NCBI RefSeq assembly: GCF_028858515.1
Contig: NZ_JAPJZJ010000002.1
Location: 186,001-250,000 of the forward strand
Direction: 5' to 3'
Length of the DNA: 64,000 nucleotides
Source: Aurantiacibacter sp. D1-12
GTDB lineage: Bacteria > Pseudomonadota > Alphaproteobacteria > Sphingomonadales > Sphingomonadaceae
Each line of letters starts with the position of its first letter. Position 1 is the first letter of the stretch. A model generated the notes under the pieces. The model searched no databases. It saw only the letters and a list, made by a program, of their open reading frames with translations, and was not told the origin of the DNA. The position numbers and the translations under genes were made by a program. Below, one piece after another: positions 17,345-26,323 of this stretch.

Positions 17345-18976
17345 TTAGTTCACCTGGCAAGAGTAAGTGAGGGTGGTCGATTGACCGGAAGAGAGGGTAC
17401 CCAGCGCAATGCCGCCCCCGGTGAGATCTGCGATTGTGAAAGACCCGGCAGGGACACCGTCGCCCGTGATGGTCACAGGATCGGCAGCATCGCAGGTAAG
17501 CCCCGCGCCGGGAGTGTCAGTGATCACGGCGCCGGTGCTGTCGTCACCGCCATTATGGGTAACCGTGAGGGTGTAAGTTGTAGTGGAGCCCGCAAAAACC
17601 GTGTCATCGGCCTGATCGACATTGCCGTTGACCCCGGGCGTGTTGGTTTTCGTCAGCGACAGATCAGCCGCGGCTACCACACTTGCAGACGTCGTCGTCT
17701 GATTGTTCGGAGCTGTCAGGATAGCTGCACCAATCCGGTCGTTGGCCGCGCCGGTTTGTCCGATGAAGTTGATAGTGCTCGAGGACGGAGCGAGCGGCAT
17801 CGTGTAGTCAAAGGTGCAAGTAATCTGGTTAGAACCAGCCAATTCTGACACGCTTGCAGGCAAGGCTGTGTCGCAGGCGACGTTCGAAACCGTTCCTTCA
17901 GATGCCGAGGGAACACACTGCGCGACTGTGGCCGTGTTTGGCCCATTGTTGGTGCAGGTTAGCGTCAGCCCGGTATAGGTCGTGGTCTTTTCAATGGTCG
18001 CAGGCAGGCCCGAGAGTTGCGGCACCATGTCCGAAACCTGGCCGGACACACCGACAAACCAACCTTCTGACCCGCCGCCACTGCCGCTCGGCCACGCGAC
18101 ACCGTCGTTGCTACGCATGTAAACCCGGAAGTAGACGCTGGAGACCGCGTCGCCTTGGATATAGAGACTGCCGCAGGCTGCCGTGTTCAAACCGCAGTCA
18201 CCTGCGGTTCCGCCAGACGCAACGTTGTAGTTGTTGAAGACCTGGCTGCCGGAGAGCGACATCATGGCATTGCTGGACAGGAGAGAAACACCTGTCGCGC
18301 CAACGGAATTCGCCTGGACGTAATCGAGCTCGACCGAAAACTCCTTGCCGCCCGCACTGCCACCGAGTCCGGCGATATGAACAACGGTGTTCGAAATCGG
18401 TCGGCTAAAGGTCAGTTCGATATCAGCAAAGTAGAACCGGCCGGTCGCTGGTGTACCGGCCGCAGCCAGGCCGGCTGTCCGGGATTCCAACAGGAATGCA
18501 TGGTTGATGCCAACGGATATGCCGGTTCCCGGAATGAGCGACGGCAACGAAGTGAAGTGGCTGTTCTGCGCACCTCCGAAAAAGTTCATCGTTGTAAAGT
18601 GGGGGTCGCCAACAAAGGTACCGCCAATCATCAATCCATTCGTGGTGAAATTCGTCGAATTGGCATATTGCTGGTTCAGGACGCGCATGGTCACCGCCGG
18701 GGCAGGAGCCGAGATCGCCGTCGAGGTGTTTCCAGTAGGGTTGTCCGGGTTTGCCATCAGGTTGACCGAAACCGGACCCTGTGTGGGAGCAGCTACTGCC
18801 GTACTTCCGCTTCCCGAAAACATTTCCGAGGACGATTGCGCCGATGCAGTTCCGCTGAGCGCGACCATACCAACCACGAAAGCGATCATGGTCATCCAAA
18901 GACGCACAAAAGACATGGGGCTATCGCTGCGCGCGCCGCCATTCTTCTGTTTTCTATTTTGAGCATCTGCTCGCAT
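17345..18976 (-). CDS. Secreted DUF11 domain protein, first gene of surface-protein operon
   Basis: A 543-residue exported protein. The hydrophobic signal segment at about 24-46 ends in TASAQ, preceded by a long basic N-region; an internal start at ATG 18916 would give a standard signal peptide. The ATG at 18976 is kept because AAGGCGAG lies 8 bases upstream. The first ~270 residues are Gly/Ser/Asn-rich, beta-like and unmatched to a domain I know. A partial DUF11-like block follows at about 310-410 (LTCTNNGPNTATVAQC) and a complete DUF11 domain at the end (about 430-543). The C-terminus, TLTYSCQVN, matches that of the next gene product (ITYSCSVN), so the two share an ancestral C-terminal module. 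The promoter must lie in the 347-base gap before serS. Confidence 0.8.
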   Translation of the reverse strand: MRADAQNRKQKNGGARSDSPMSFVRLWMTMIAFVVGMVALSGTASAQSSSEMFSGSGSTAVAAPTQGPVSVNLMANPDNPTGNTSTAISAPAPAVTMRVLNQQYANSTNFTTNGLMIGGTFVGDPHFTTMNFFGGAQNSHFTSLPSLIPGTGISVGINHAFLLESRTAGLAAAGTPATGRFYFADIELTFSRPISNTVVHIAGLGGSAGGKEFSVELDYVQANSVGATGVSLLSSNAMMSLSGSQVFNNYNVASGGTAGDCGLNTAACGSLYIQGDAVSSVYFRVYMRSNDGVAWPSGSGGGSEGWFVGVSGQVSDMVPQLSGLPATIEKTTTYTGLTLTCTNNGPNTATVAQCVPSASEGTVSNVACDTALPASVSELAGSNQITCTFDYTMPLAPSSSTINFIGQTGAANDRIGAAILTAPNNQTTTSASVVAAADLSLTKTNTPGVNGNVDQADDTVFAGSTTTYTLTVTHNGGDDSTGAVITDTPGAGLTCDAADPVTITGDGVPAGSFTIADLTGGGIALGTLSSGQSTTLTYSCQVN

Positions 18977-19323
18977 TGTAGAAACTCGCCTTAGCTAGTT
19001 TGACCCAAGCCCCCGCAGAACGACCATTGCGATCGGATACGCGGGAGCACTGAGGGTCTGTCTGGAGAAAAATGGTTAACAAGCCGTTTTGAAATTCGGC
19101 CTCGTAATACGATTTTACACTTAGTTACGCCTAAAGCGCTCGATTTCAGGGCGTTAACAAGTAGGTGCACGGGCGTTTACACTTTGCGCTAAAAGCCCGC
19201 TGCCGGTCAGGGTAATTCGCTATTAAGTACAAACTGCGTTTGACCTTGCGCATTTCCCTACGTTGTGAGGGAGTGCACACTGTGCTGGACAAGCGACAAC
19301 GCTATTGGGCATAGGCCGCGGCC
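18977..19323. promoter_or_regulatory. Long divergent intergenic region, surface operon / serS
   Basis: At 347 bases this is the longest gap of its kind here, and it is AT-richer than its surroundings. Two 9-base words each occur twice in the same order: GTTAACAAG at 19075-19083 and 19153-19161, and TTTACACTT at 19114-19122 and 19176-19184. A CtrA-like element GTAA-N7-TTAA lies at 19212-19226. A weak serS promoter could use TTGACC at 19240-19245. No ORF or tRNA is seen in it. Confidence 0.5.
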
Positions 19324-20781
19324 ATGCATGATCTCCGTTTCATCCGCGAAAATCCGGAAAGCTTCGATGCCGCGCTCACCCGCCGCGGGCTTGGACCAAT
19401 GGCCGCCGAACTGCAGGCTCTTGATGAAAAGCACCGCGCACTGACCACACAGCTACAAGAGGCCCAAAGCCGCCGTAACGAGGCGTCCAAGGCGATTGGC
19501 CAGGCGATGGGTCAAGGTGACAAGGGCAAGGCCGAAGCGCTCAAGGCCGAAGTGGCCGAGATCAAGGCGACCATGCCCGAACTGGAAGAGCAGGAAAAGG
19601 CACTGGGTGAAGAGCTGCGCATGGCGCTCGCCGTGATCCCCAACCTGCCAGCCGATGACGTGCCGCAGGGTGCGGACGAGAATGACAATGTCGAGGTGAG
19701 CGTGTGGGGCGAGAAGCGCGAATTCGCTTTCACTCCGCTGGAGCACGCCGACCTCGCGCCGCCGCTGGGCATGGATTTCGAGACGGGTGCCAAGCTCTCG
19801 GGCGCGCGCTTTACATTCCTGCGAGGGGGAATGGCCCGCCTCCACCGCGCCATCGCGCTGTTCATGCTCGACACGCAGACGGGCGATAACGGCTATACCG
19901 AATGCAACCCACCCGTACTGGTGAACGACGATGCGATGTACGGGACCGACAAGCTGCCGAAGTTTGCGGAGGATAGTTTCGAGACCCATTTGAACAACCG
20001 AGAATTCGTCGAAAAACTTGTCGACGAAGCCATCGGAGAAGCGCGTCTGAAATTTGCGGAGGATGGCACGTTCAATGAGATCAGTGCTCAAGCAGCTGAG
20101 AAAATGATTGCGGAGCAGCGATCCAAATCGACCGAAGAGTGGATCACCAAATTGTCCAACATGGGTCTCAACCGACGCTGGCTCATACCGACATCCGAAG
20201 TCAGCCTCACTGCCTCGGTCGCAGGCGAGATCATCCCTGATCTCTCGGAGCCCATCCGCCTCACCGCGCATACGCTCTGCTTCCGCAGCGAAGCGGGCGC
20301 GGCGGGCAAGGATACGCGCGGCTTTATCCGCCAGCACCAGTTCGAAAAGGTCGAGCTGGTTAGCATCTGTCGCCTGGAGGACAGCGAGGCCGAGCATGAA
20401 CGGATGACCGGCTGCGCCGAGGGTATCCTCAAGGCGCTCGACCTGCCCTATCGCAAGGTCCTGCTCTGCACCGGCGACATGGGTTTTGGCGCGCGCAAGA
20501 CATATGACTTGGAGGTGTGGCTGCCCGGACAGGGTGCCTATCGCGAGATTTCCTCCTGCTCCAACACCGGCGATTTTCAGGCGCGCCGCATGAACACGCG
20601 CTATCGCCCCGAAGGCGAGAAGAAGACCGAATTCGTGCACACGCTCAACGGATCGGGCCTCGCCGTAGGACGCACGCTGGTCGCCGTGCTGGAGAACTAC
20701 CAGCAGGAAGACGGATCGGTCATGGTGCCGGAGGCCTTGCGTCCCTATATGGGTGGTGTGACACAGCTGACTCCCGCCTGA
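19324..20781 (+). CDS. serS: Seryl-tRNA synthetase with internal insertion
   Basis: A class II synthetase that charges tRNA-Ser. The N-terminal long coiled-coil arm (about 30-100) grips the tRNA. Catalytic motif 2 ([21 protein letters not shown]) and motif 3 ([12 protein letters not shown]) are intact, as is the TSEV substrate loop. The protein has 485 residues against about 425-430 in most bacteria. The excess sits between KFAEDSF (about 213-219) and RWLIPTSEV (about 285-293), where E. coli-type enzymes have only about 15 residues. The frame is unbroken and all essential motifs are present, so the enzyme is probably active. It overlaps surE by one base (TGATG). Confidence 0.96.
   Translation: MHDLRFIRENPESFDAALTRRGLGPMAAELQALDEKHRALTTQLQEAQSRRNEASKAIGQAMGQGDKGKAEALKAEVAEIKATMPELEEQEKALGEELRMALAVIPNLPADDVPQGADENDNVEVSVWGEKREFAFTPLEHADLAPPLGMDFETGAKLSGARFTFLRGGMARLHRAIALFMLDTQTGDNGYTECNPPVLVNDDAMYGTDKLPKFAEDSFETHLNNREFVEKLVDEAIGEARLKFAEDGTFNEISAQAAEKMIAEQRSKSTEEWITKLSNMGLNRRWLIPTSEVSLTASVAGEIIPDLSEPIRLTAHTLCFRSEAGAAGKDTRGFIRQHQFEKVELVSICRLEDSEAEHERMTGCAEGILKALDLPYRKVLLCTGDMGFGARKTYDLEVWLPGQGAYREISSCSNTGDFQARRMNTRYRPEGEKKTEFVHTLNGSGLAVGRTLVAVLENYQQEDGSVMVPEALRPYMGGVTQLTPA
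19984..20172 (+). other. In-frame insertion segment within serS
   Basis: This approximate segment encodes the extra residues about 221-283 of SerRS. It is predicted mostly helical and charged and is visibly lower in GC than its flanks. A 12-base word TTTGCGGAGGAT occurs just before it (19963-19974) and inside it (20053-20064), exactly 90 bases apart and in the same frame, so KFAED is repeated. A perfect 8-bp inverted repeat, TTCGTCGA (20005-20012) with TCGACGAA (20021-20028), could form a hairpin. Confidence 0.6.
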
Positions 20782-21536
20782 TGCGCATACTTCTCACCAA
20801 CGACGATGGCATCCACGCCCCCGGCCTCGCCGTGCTGGAGGCCTTGGCGCGGCAATTGTCGGACGACGTGTGGGTATGCGCGCCGACGGAAGAACAATCG
20901 GGTGCCGGACACTCGCTGACTCTCCATCAGCCTGTGCGGCTGCGTGAACATGGCGACAAGCGCTTCTCCGTTACCGGCACGCCGACCGACAGCGTCAATC
21001 TGGCGCTGCGCAAGCTGTTTGCCGATCGCAAGCCGGATCTTGTCCTTTCCGGTGTGAACGCGGGCGAGAACCTGGGCGATGACATCACCTATTCGGGCAC
21101 GGCCTCGGCCGCGATGGAAGCCTCGCTCGCAGGGATACCGGCTATCGCGCTGAGCCAAGCCTTCCGCGACAACGGTGCGAGCTTCTCCGCTACCGAAGAG
21201 TGGGGTCTGCGCGTGCTGCGGCCACTTGCCAATATGACAATGGCCAAGCGCACGCTCGTCAACGTCAACTTCCCGTCGCTCCCCGCCGACAAGGTACGCG
21301 GCATCCGCGTAGTGCGGCAGGGCTTCCACGACTATTCCCGCGGGTCATTGGTCGAGGCGACCGATCCGCGCGGGCGGCCCTATTACTGGTTCGGCCTGCA
21401 GGATGCCGAACACACGCTCGATCACGGCACCGACTTGGAAGCTGTCGAAGATGGCTATATCGCGGTAACACCCTTGCAGCTCGATCTGACCCATCACGCC
21501 GCGATTGGCGCGCTGGCAGAACGGTTTGCAGATTGA
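20781..21536 (+). CDS. surE: 5'/3'-nucleotidase SurE
   Basis: A 251-residue metal-dependent survival-protein phosphatase that removes phosphate from nucleoside 5'- and 3'-monophosphates. The N-terminal metal site TNDDGIHAPG is at about 6-15. Other family motifs are VCAPTEEQSGAGHSLT, GTPTDSVNLAL and the SGVNAGENLGDDITYSGTAS-type core. The start is the ATG that overlaps the serS stop by one base; [10 protein letters not shown] is the canonical SurE N-terminus. serS-surE adjacency is common in alphaproteobacteria and implies co-transcription. Confidence 0.95.
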   Translation: MRILLTNDDGIHAPGLAVLEALARQLSDDVWVCAPTEEQSGAGHSLTLHQPVRLREHGDKRFSVTGTPTDSVNLALRKLFADRKPDLVLSGVNAGENLGDDITYSGTASAAMEASLAGIPAIALSQAFRDNGASFSATEEWGLRVLRPLANMTMAKRTLVNVNFPSLPADKVRGIRVVRQGFHDYSRGSLVEATDPRGRPYYWFGLQDAEHTLDHGTDLEAVEDGYIAVTPLQLDLTHHAAIGALAERFAD

Positions 21537-21552
21537 TGGAGGGGCGTTGAGA

Positions 21553-22644
21553 ATGGCGAGTAGCCGCGCGACTTACGACAAGAAGCGACTGGGAAAGCGC
21601 CGCTTCACGCCCTTGCGCCGCGCGGTGAAGATACCTGTCTGGGGTGACCTGGGCATCCGCGTTGGCACAGCGCTCGGGCTGATCTTCCTCGTCATCATGA
21701 TCCACTGGTGGGATCGCGAAGGTCTGGTCGACAATGTCGATGGCCATGTCAGCTTCCTCGACGTCGTCTATTTCACCATGATTTCGATCACCACCACCGG
21801 CTTTGGCGATATCGCCCCAGTTTCCGACAAGGCACGACTGGTCGAGGCGATCATCGTGACCCCGGTTCGGTTTGCCGTGCTCTTCATCTTTGTCGGCACG
21901 GCGTATAACTTCATCATCAAACGCAGTTGGGAGAAGTGGCGCATGGCCAAGATCCAGGATCAACTTGAAGACCATGTCGTTGTTCTCGGTTTCGGTGTTT
22001 CCGGCGCGGAAGCAGTCGAGGAGCTGATCGAGCGCGGCACCGATCCCGCCAGCATCGTGGTGATGGACACCGATGAACACCGGCTCGAGCTTGCTGAAAG
22101 CATGGGTTGCACCGTGATCGAGGCCGATGCCTCTCGCGACGAGAACCTGGAGTCCGTGCGCATTTCCAAGGCGCAGACAGTGCTGGTATCCGCCGGGCGG
22201 GACGATGCCTCTATCCTGATCGTGCTGACCGTCCGCCATCTCGCACCCAAGGTGCCGATCAGCGTGGTCGTGCGCGCCGACGATAACGAACTGCTCGCGC
22301 GACAGGCGGGTGCGGACAACGTTATCAACCCAGTGCGCTTTACCGGGCTGCTGCTCGCCGGGTCTGCGCGCGGGGCGCATATCTCGGAATACATGTCCGA
22401 CCTCGCATCGGTCACCGGACGCGTGCAGCTTGTCGAACGCGAAGTGCTGCCCGAAGAGATCGGCCGCCCGCTGACCGATCTTGCATCGGGCGGTCGTGGC
22501 CTGCGCATCTACCGCAACGGCAGTGCTTGTGGCTTCTGGGAGCACGAGGCTGACGCGTTGCAGGCAGGCGACATGGTGGTCGAAATCCTGCCATCGGACT
22601 TCGCTGTCAACGGCAATGGTGGCGAAGGGGGCGACGGCAAGTAA
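21553..22644 (+). CDS. Two-TM potassium channel with RCK (TrkA-N) domain
   Basis: A 363-residue inner-membrane channel subunit of the Kch/MthK type. Two transmembrane helices (about 33-50 and 92-115) flank a pore loop with the K+ selectivity filter TTGFGD at about 81-86. A cytosolic RCK domain follows, with the dinucleotide motif GFGVSGAE at about 139. Its conserved acidic positions include VVMDTDEHR. The last ~80 residues resemble a TrkA-C region. The ATG at 21553 is chosen because GGAGGGG lies 9 bases upstream. It follows surE by 16 bases and probably shares its mRNA. Confidence 0.93.
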   Translation: MASSRATYDKKRLGKRRFTPLRRAVKIPVWGDLGIRVGTALGLIFLVIMIHWWDREGLVDNVDGHVSFLDVVYFTMISITTTGFGDIAPVSDKARLVEAIIVTPVRFAVLFIFVGTAYNFIIKRSWEKWRMAKIQDQLEDHVVVLGFGVSGAEAVEELIERGTDPASIVVMDTDEHRLELAESMGCTVIEADASRDENLESVRISKAQTVLVSAGRDDASILIVLTVRHLAPKVPISVVVRADDNELLARQAGADNVINPVRFTGLLLAGSARGAHISEYMSDLASVTGRVQLVEREVLPEEIGRPLTDLASGGRGLRIYRNGSACGFWEHEADALQAGDMVVEILPSDFAVNGNGGEGGDGK

Positions 22645-22654
22645 GCCATCGCCC
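22629..22654. terminator. Hairpin between convergent genes
   Basis: GGGCGACGGC (22629-22638) pairs with GCCATCGCCC (22645-22654), a 10-bp stem with one mismatch and a 6-nt loop containing the stop codon of the K+ channel gene. It lacks a T tract, so it may only stabilise or weakly terminate the converging transcripts. Confidence 0.45.
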
Positions 22655-22675
22655 TCTCGGCATCAGGGCAAAGGA

Positions 22676-23086
22676 TCACGCCAGATAGGCGTGCACCAGT
22701 CCCATCGCGATGTAGAACAGCAGCCAGTATCCGGCATCGATGAAGAACAGCGTCTTGCTCTTCTGGCTGAACAGGTAGTTCGTCCCGATCGCTGGCACGA
22801 TGAACCCGAGTGCCACGCCGAATGCCGTCATCACCTTCACCAGCACGCTGAAGTCCTGGCCATAGGTCGCGAAGGTGTGCGCCAGTGTCCAGCTTGCGAG
22901 CAGCGAGAAGGCGAAGGCGCCGCCGTAGATCGCGCCCATGTTGCCTTCCTTGATCTGCTCTTCGGTCAACCCGACCGCCCCCATCCACTTCTTGCCCATT
23001 ATCGGCCCGTACCAGATACCGCCCACTACGAAGCCGGCGAGCGCACCCAGCACCACCGCCAGCCAGTTCACGTCAAACAGGTTCAT
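22676..23086 (-). CDS. DUF1761 family membrane protein
   Basis: A 136-residue inner-membrane protein with four hydrophobic segments (about 8-27, 51-70, 80-100 and 115-135). It carries the DUF1761 features: an N-terminal NWLAVVLGALAGFVVGGIWY-like helix, then GKKWM and a Met/Glu-rich loop. Function of the family is unknown. It is divergent from rimO, with 77 bases between the two starts. Confidence 0.82.
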   Translation of the reverse strand: MNLFDVNWLAVVLGALAGFVVGGIWYGPIMGKKWMGAVGLTEEQIKEGNMGAIYGGAFAFSLLASWTLAHTFATYGQDFSVLVKVMTAFGVALGFIVPAIGTNYLFSQKSKTLFFIDAGYWLLFYIAMGLVHAYLA

Positions 23087-23163
23087 CTACTTTCCCCTCT
23101 CTCCAATCGACCCGCCATGCCCTCTAGCCCAATTGCCGCATCAGGTGTAGAGGCGCGGCCACT

Positions 23164-24543
23164 ATGGCATCGCAAATCCCAGACCAGAAGCGCGTCGGCA
23201 TGGTCTCGCTCGGCTGCCCCAAGGCGCTGGTCGATTCCGAACGCATCCTCACCCGCCTGCGCGCAGACGGCTATGCCATGTCGCCCGACTATGCCGGGGC
23301 CGACGTCGTGCTCGTCAACACCTGCGGCTTCCTCGACTCCGCCAAGGAGGAGAGCTTGGACGCCATTGGCGAGGCCATCGCCGAGAACGGCCGCGTTATC
23401 GTGACCGGCTGCATGGGTGACGAGGCGGAGCTGATCCGCAAGCGCCACCCCGGCGTCCTCGCCATCACCGGCGCGCACCAGTACGAGGACGTGGTCGAAG
23501 CCGTTCACGAGGCCGCGCCGCCCAGTCAGGGCCCCTTCATCGACCTCGTCCCGCAACCGTCCGACCAGATGGTGAAGCTGACACCAAGGCACTACTCCTA
23601 CCTCAAGATCAGCGAAGGGTGTAACCACTCCTGCGCCTTCTGCATCATCCCCGACCTGCGCGGGAAGCTCGCCAGCCGCCGGATCGACGCGGTTCTGCGA
23701 GAGGCCGAGAAGCTCGTCGCCTCGGGCACCAAGGAACTGCTCGTCATCAGCCAGGACACCAGCGCCTACGGCGTCGACACCCGGCACGAGACGCGGGCCT
23801 GGAAGGGCCGCGAACCCCGCGCGCACATGACCGACCTCGCCCGCGAGCTCGGCCAGCTCACCACAGCAGACGGCACCCCGCCCTGGGTGCGCCTCCACTA
23901 TGTCTACCCCTACCCCCATGTCGACGCGGTCATCCCGCTGATGGCAGAGGGGCTGCTGACGCCGTATCTCGACATCCCGTTCCAGCACGCCGCGCCCAGC
24001 GTCCTCAAGGCCATGCGCCGCCCGGCGAACGAGGCAAAGGTGCTCGAGCGTGTGCGCAAGTGGCGCGAGATCTGCCCCGATCTCACCATCCGCTCCAGCT
24101 TCGTGGTCGGCTTCCCGGGCGAGACCGAGGAGGACTTCCAGTACCTGCTACGCTGGTTGGAGGAAGCCCAGCTCGACCGCGTCGGCGCTTTCCGCTTCGA
24201 ACCCGTCGAAGGCGCAGCCGCCAACATGCTGCCCGATCCGGTGCCCGAGGAGGTGAAGGAGGAACGATACGCAAGGCTGATGGAAGTCACCGAGCGCATC
24301 TCCGCCGCCAAACTCGCCGCCAAGGTCGGCCGCACGCTTCCGGTCATCATCGACGAGGTGGGTGAGCCCGACGAGGATGGCGACATAGGCGCCACCGGCC
24401 GCAGCCAGGCCGACGCCCCCGAGATCGACGGCCAGGTGTTCCTGCGCAACGTACCCGAGACGCTGCAGGCCGGCGACGTGGTGCAGACGCTCGTCGAGGA
24501 TGCCGACGCGCACGACCTGTATGGGGTGATTCGTTCAGCTTAA
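23164..24543 (+). CDS. rimO: Ribosomal protein uS12 (S12) methylthiotransferase RimO
   Basis: A 459-residue radical-SAM enzyme that adds a methylthio group to the conserved Asp of ribosomal protein S12. The N-terminal UPF0004 domain holds Cys18, Cys54 and Cys83 for the auxiliary [4Fe-4S] cluster. The radical-SAM CxxxCxxC motif is Cys153, Cys157 and Cys160 (GCNHSCAFC). A C-terminal TRAM domain ends the protein. The motif [12 protein letters not shown] and [12 protein letters not shown] identify RimO rather than MiaB. The gene is notably GC-rich compared with its downstream neighbour. Confidence 0.96.
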   Translation: MASQIPDQKRVGMVSLGCPKALVDSERILTRLRADGYAMSPDYAGADVVLVNTCGFLDSAKEESLDAIGEAIAENGRVIVTGCMGDEAELIRKRHPGVLAITGAHQYEDVVEAVHEAAPPSQGPFIDLVPQPSDQMVKLTPRHYSYLKISEGCNHSCAFCIIPDLRGKLASRRIDAVLREAEKLVASGTKELLVISQDTSAYGVDTRHETRAWKGREPRAHMTDLARELGQLTTADGTPPWVRLHYVYPYPHVDAVIPLMAEGLLTPYLDIPFQHAAPSVLKAMRRPANEAKVLERVRKWREICPDLTIRSSFVVGFPGETEEDFQYLLRWLEEAQLDRVGAFRFEPVEGAAANMLPDPVPEEVKEERYARLMEVTERISAAKLAAKVGRTLPVIIDEVGEPDEDGDIGATGRSQADAPEIDGQVFLRNVPETLQAGDVVQTLVEDADAHDLYGVIRSA

Positions 24544-24727
24544 ATGTCGCCCAAATGAACAGGACGGGGTTTAGTTGATCTAGTTGATGCCGGGCGCGGC
24601 CTGCGAAATCTCCGCACGGCTGGTTTAGGGGATCGACGATAGCAAAGAGCCTGCCCGACGGGTGAGGAAGGGCGAAGCGATGCTGGGCATGTTCTGGGCG
24701 GGTAGGAAAGGGGTTTGGCGCTCCTGC

Positions 24728-24753
24728 CAGAAATACCCACCCCGCAAGGGGAG
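24728..24753. terminator. Possible hairpin between convergent rimO and nuclease-like gene
   Basis: Within the 221-base gap the sequence ACCCaCCCC-GCAA-GGGGagaGGGT can fold with a GNRA-type tetraloop. There is no T tract, so termination is uncertain. Nothing else recognisable is in 24544-24764. Confidence 0.35.
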
Positions 24754-24764
24754 AGGGTAAAGTG

Positions 24765-26084
24765 TCAATCCTCCATTTCATCAGCTTCTTCTTCCACCGA
24801 CTTGCGGAGCGCAGGTGCCGGTGCTTGCCAAGCTTGTAAATGGCTTAGCCCGTGCTCGTAAAATCTAAGAACCAAGCTTTCGAGCTCCGAAATGAAAGTG
24901 TTTCGTCCGGCGAACTTTCGGCCGTCTTCCATACGCATCACCACAGCAAACTTGTGTGGCAGCATCGAATAATCAGAATGCGAATGAACTTGCGCGTCTT
25001 CTTTCGCTTCCATCAGAGTCGATTCAATCACCGGGGCTTTCCCGGGCCAGTGCGAGTGTATGCGCACATCATCCGCAACATCCTCCCCAAACTGCCGCAA
25101 CAGCCAGTTAAGCCGCGATGATTGCCTTACCCGATCTTTCGGTGCGTTGAGGACCGACTCCACTCGAATGGTTCGTGATGACAAATCCGCTTCGATATCC
25201 AAAGTGGACGCAGCGTCAGGCACCACAAGTTTCGCATTTAGGATGCAATCGTCGGCTAGAGATTTGCAATCGGCGTGCAGGCGTAACGCTGCATTGCCAC
25301 GCAGCTTGTTCGAGATTTTCACATCTACCATTGAACCCGTCTTGCGAGTCAAAAGCAGGCACAGATCGTTCAGTTCTGAGTGCCAACTGGACACTACGCT
25401 AGCAACTTCATCACTCGACTTGGAGAGTGACAAACCGCTGCGCAATCGATCGAGCAACTTGCCCCATGCGTCGCTCATACTTGTGAAACGTTGGAGACCC
25501 GCGCTTGGGTGAACCAAAAAGCGCTCCAGTTCATCTAGCAAGAACCGTTTTTCCCGGTCCTCCACGTCATCGCCTTCACTTAGAAGATTGAGCGCTGTGA
25601 GAAACGAAAACCAAGAAACATGGAATAGATCGACACGTTTGGTTAGCCGCTTGTCCACTGCAATGGGATGATGCTCAGGCCCTGACGTGTAATCGTTCGT
25701 GACAGTAATTACCGCATCAACACCTGCATCACGCGCCAACCTGAGGTAGGTCGAAACCTGCGCTTCAGTCAGGCGAGAGTTGCCAACTTTTGCTTCTATC
25801 AGTGCCCGCCAAACAGTCTGCCCTGTCCTGACGACGATCAATCCATCGGGGCGGCATTTGCCTTCTTTGCTAGATGGAAAACATACTTCGGTGAACGCCT
25901 CTATTGTAGTGCGTTTGCCAACGGGTCTGCCAATTGGCTTAAGCATTGCGTTTGCAAATTCGGGGACACCCACGAGACTTGCCAACAAGACCGAAAGTGT
26001 CCGCCCTTCCTTTGAGGTCTCTGCCAAAACAGGGAAAAGCCGAGCAACTTCACCAGTCGCGCCAATTTCTTGAAGTGAATTCAT
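24765..26084 (-). CDS. Uncharacterised protein with PD-(D/E)XK nuclease signature
   Basis: A 439-residue protein I do not recognise as a named family. Residues about 79-130 look like a PD-(D/E)XK nuclease core: PD at 79-80 (CRPDGLIVV), E97-A98-K99 (LIEAKVG), then Gln109 in a helix (EAQVSTYLRLA) and a hydrophobic strand VDAVITVTND. This spacing matches Mrr/RecB-like catalytic sites. The remaining ~300 residues are mixed alpha/beta without recognised motifs. Base composition and codon choice are visibly AT-richer than neighbours, suggesting transfer. The ATG at 26084 has GGAGGGG 6 bases upstream; a TTG at 26171 is rejected. It stands alone without methylase, helicase or toxin partner, so a defence or repair role is only a hypothesis. 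Confidence 0.65.
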   Translation of the reverse strand: MNSLQEIGATGEVARLFPVLAETSKEGRTLSVLLASLVGVPEFANAMLKPIGRPVGKRTTIEAFTEVCFPSSKEGKCRPDGLIVVRTGQTVWRALIEAKVGNSRLTEAQVSTYLRLARDAGVDAVITVTNDYTSGPEHHPIAVDKRLTKRVDLFHVSWFSFLTALNLLSEGDDVEDREKRFLLDELERFLVHPSAGLQRFTSMSDAWGKLLDRLRSGLSLSKSSDEVASVVSSWHSELNDLCLLLTRKTGSMVDVKISNKLRGNAALRLHADCKSLADDCILNAKLVVPDAASTLDIEADLSSRTIRVESVLNAPKDRVRQSSRLNWLLRQFGEDVADDVRIHSHWPGKAPVIESTLMEAKEDAQVHSHSDYSMLPHKFAVVMRMEDGRKFAGRNTFISELESLVLRFYEHGLSHLQAWQAPAPALRKSVEEEADEMED

Positions 26085-26169
26085 TTCCTGCCCCTCCAGA
26101 GGTGCAGTTTCTCCCAGCTTTTCGAAATTAGCAAGTGTCGAGAAGTGCTTAGTCAATCTGCCACCCCAC

Positions 26170-26210
26170 AAAAAACAACCCCCGCCCCTGCTGTTGCAGG
26201 TGACGGGGGC
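26170..26210 (-). terminator. Rho-independent terminator of the minus-strand PRC-like gene
   Basis: Read on the minus strand, a composite hairpin (outer CCCCC/GGGGG arms at 26205-26209 and 26179-26183, inner CCTGC/GCAGG arms) is followed by a run of six T residues (26171-26175 region). It lies 110 bases after the stop of the secreted protein gene. Confidence 0.75.
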
Positions 26211-26323
26211 TGTTCGGGTTACCGGGGCGCAGTCGAGAACCGGGAGGTTCGGGCGCTACGGTGTCGCAGGTTGGGGTAAACCTTGCGAGGGTCGGGCGAG
26301 AGGGGGCTCGCCCGTTGGAGAAC

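Noticed and set aside
19240-19268. Canonical sigma-70 promoter for serS
   Set aside because: TTGACC is good but no convincing -10 lies at 16-18 bases (TTGTGA only), so I list it as part of the region rather than as a promoter.
19984-20172. Intein or frameshift in serS
   Set aside because: The inserted segment is too short for an intein and lacks splice motifs; the frame is continuous and catalytic motifs are intact.
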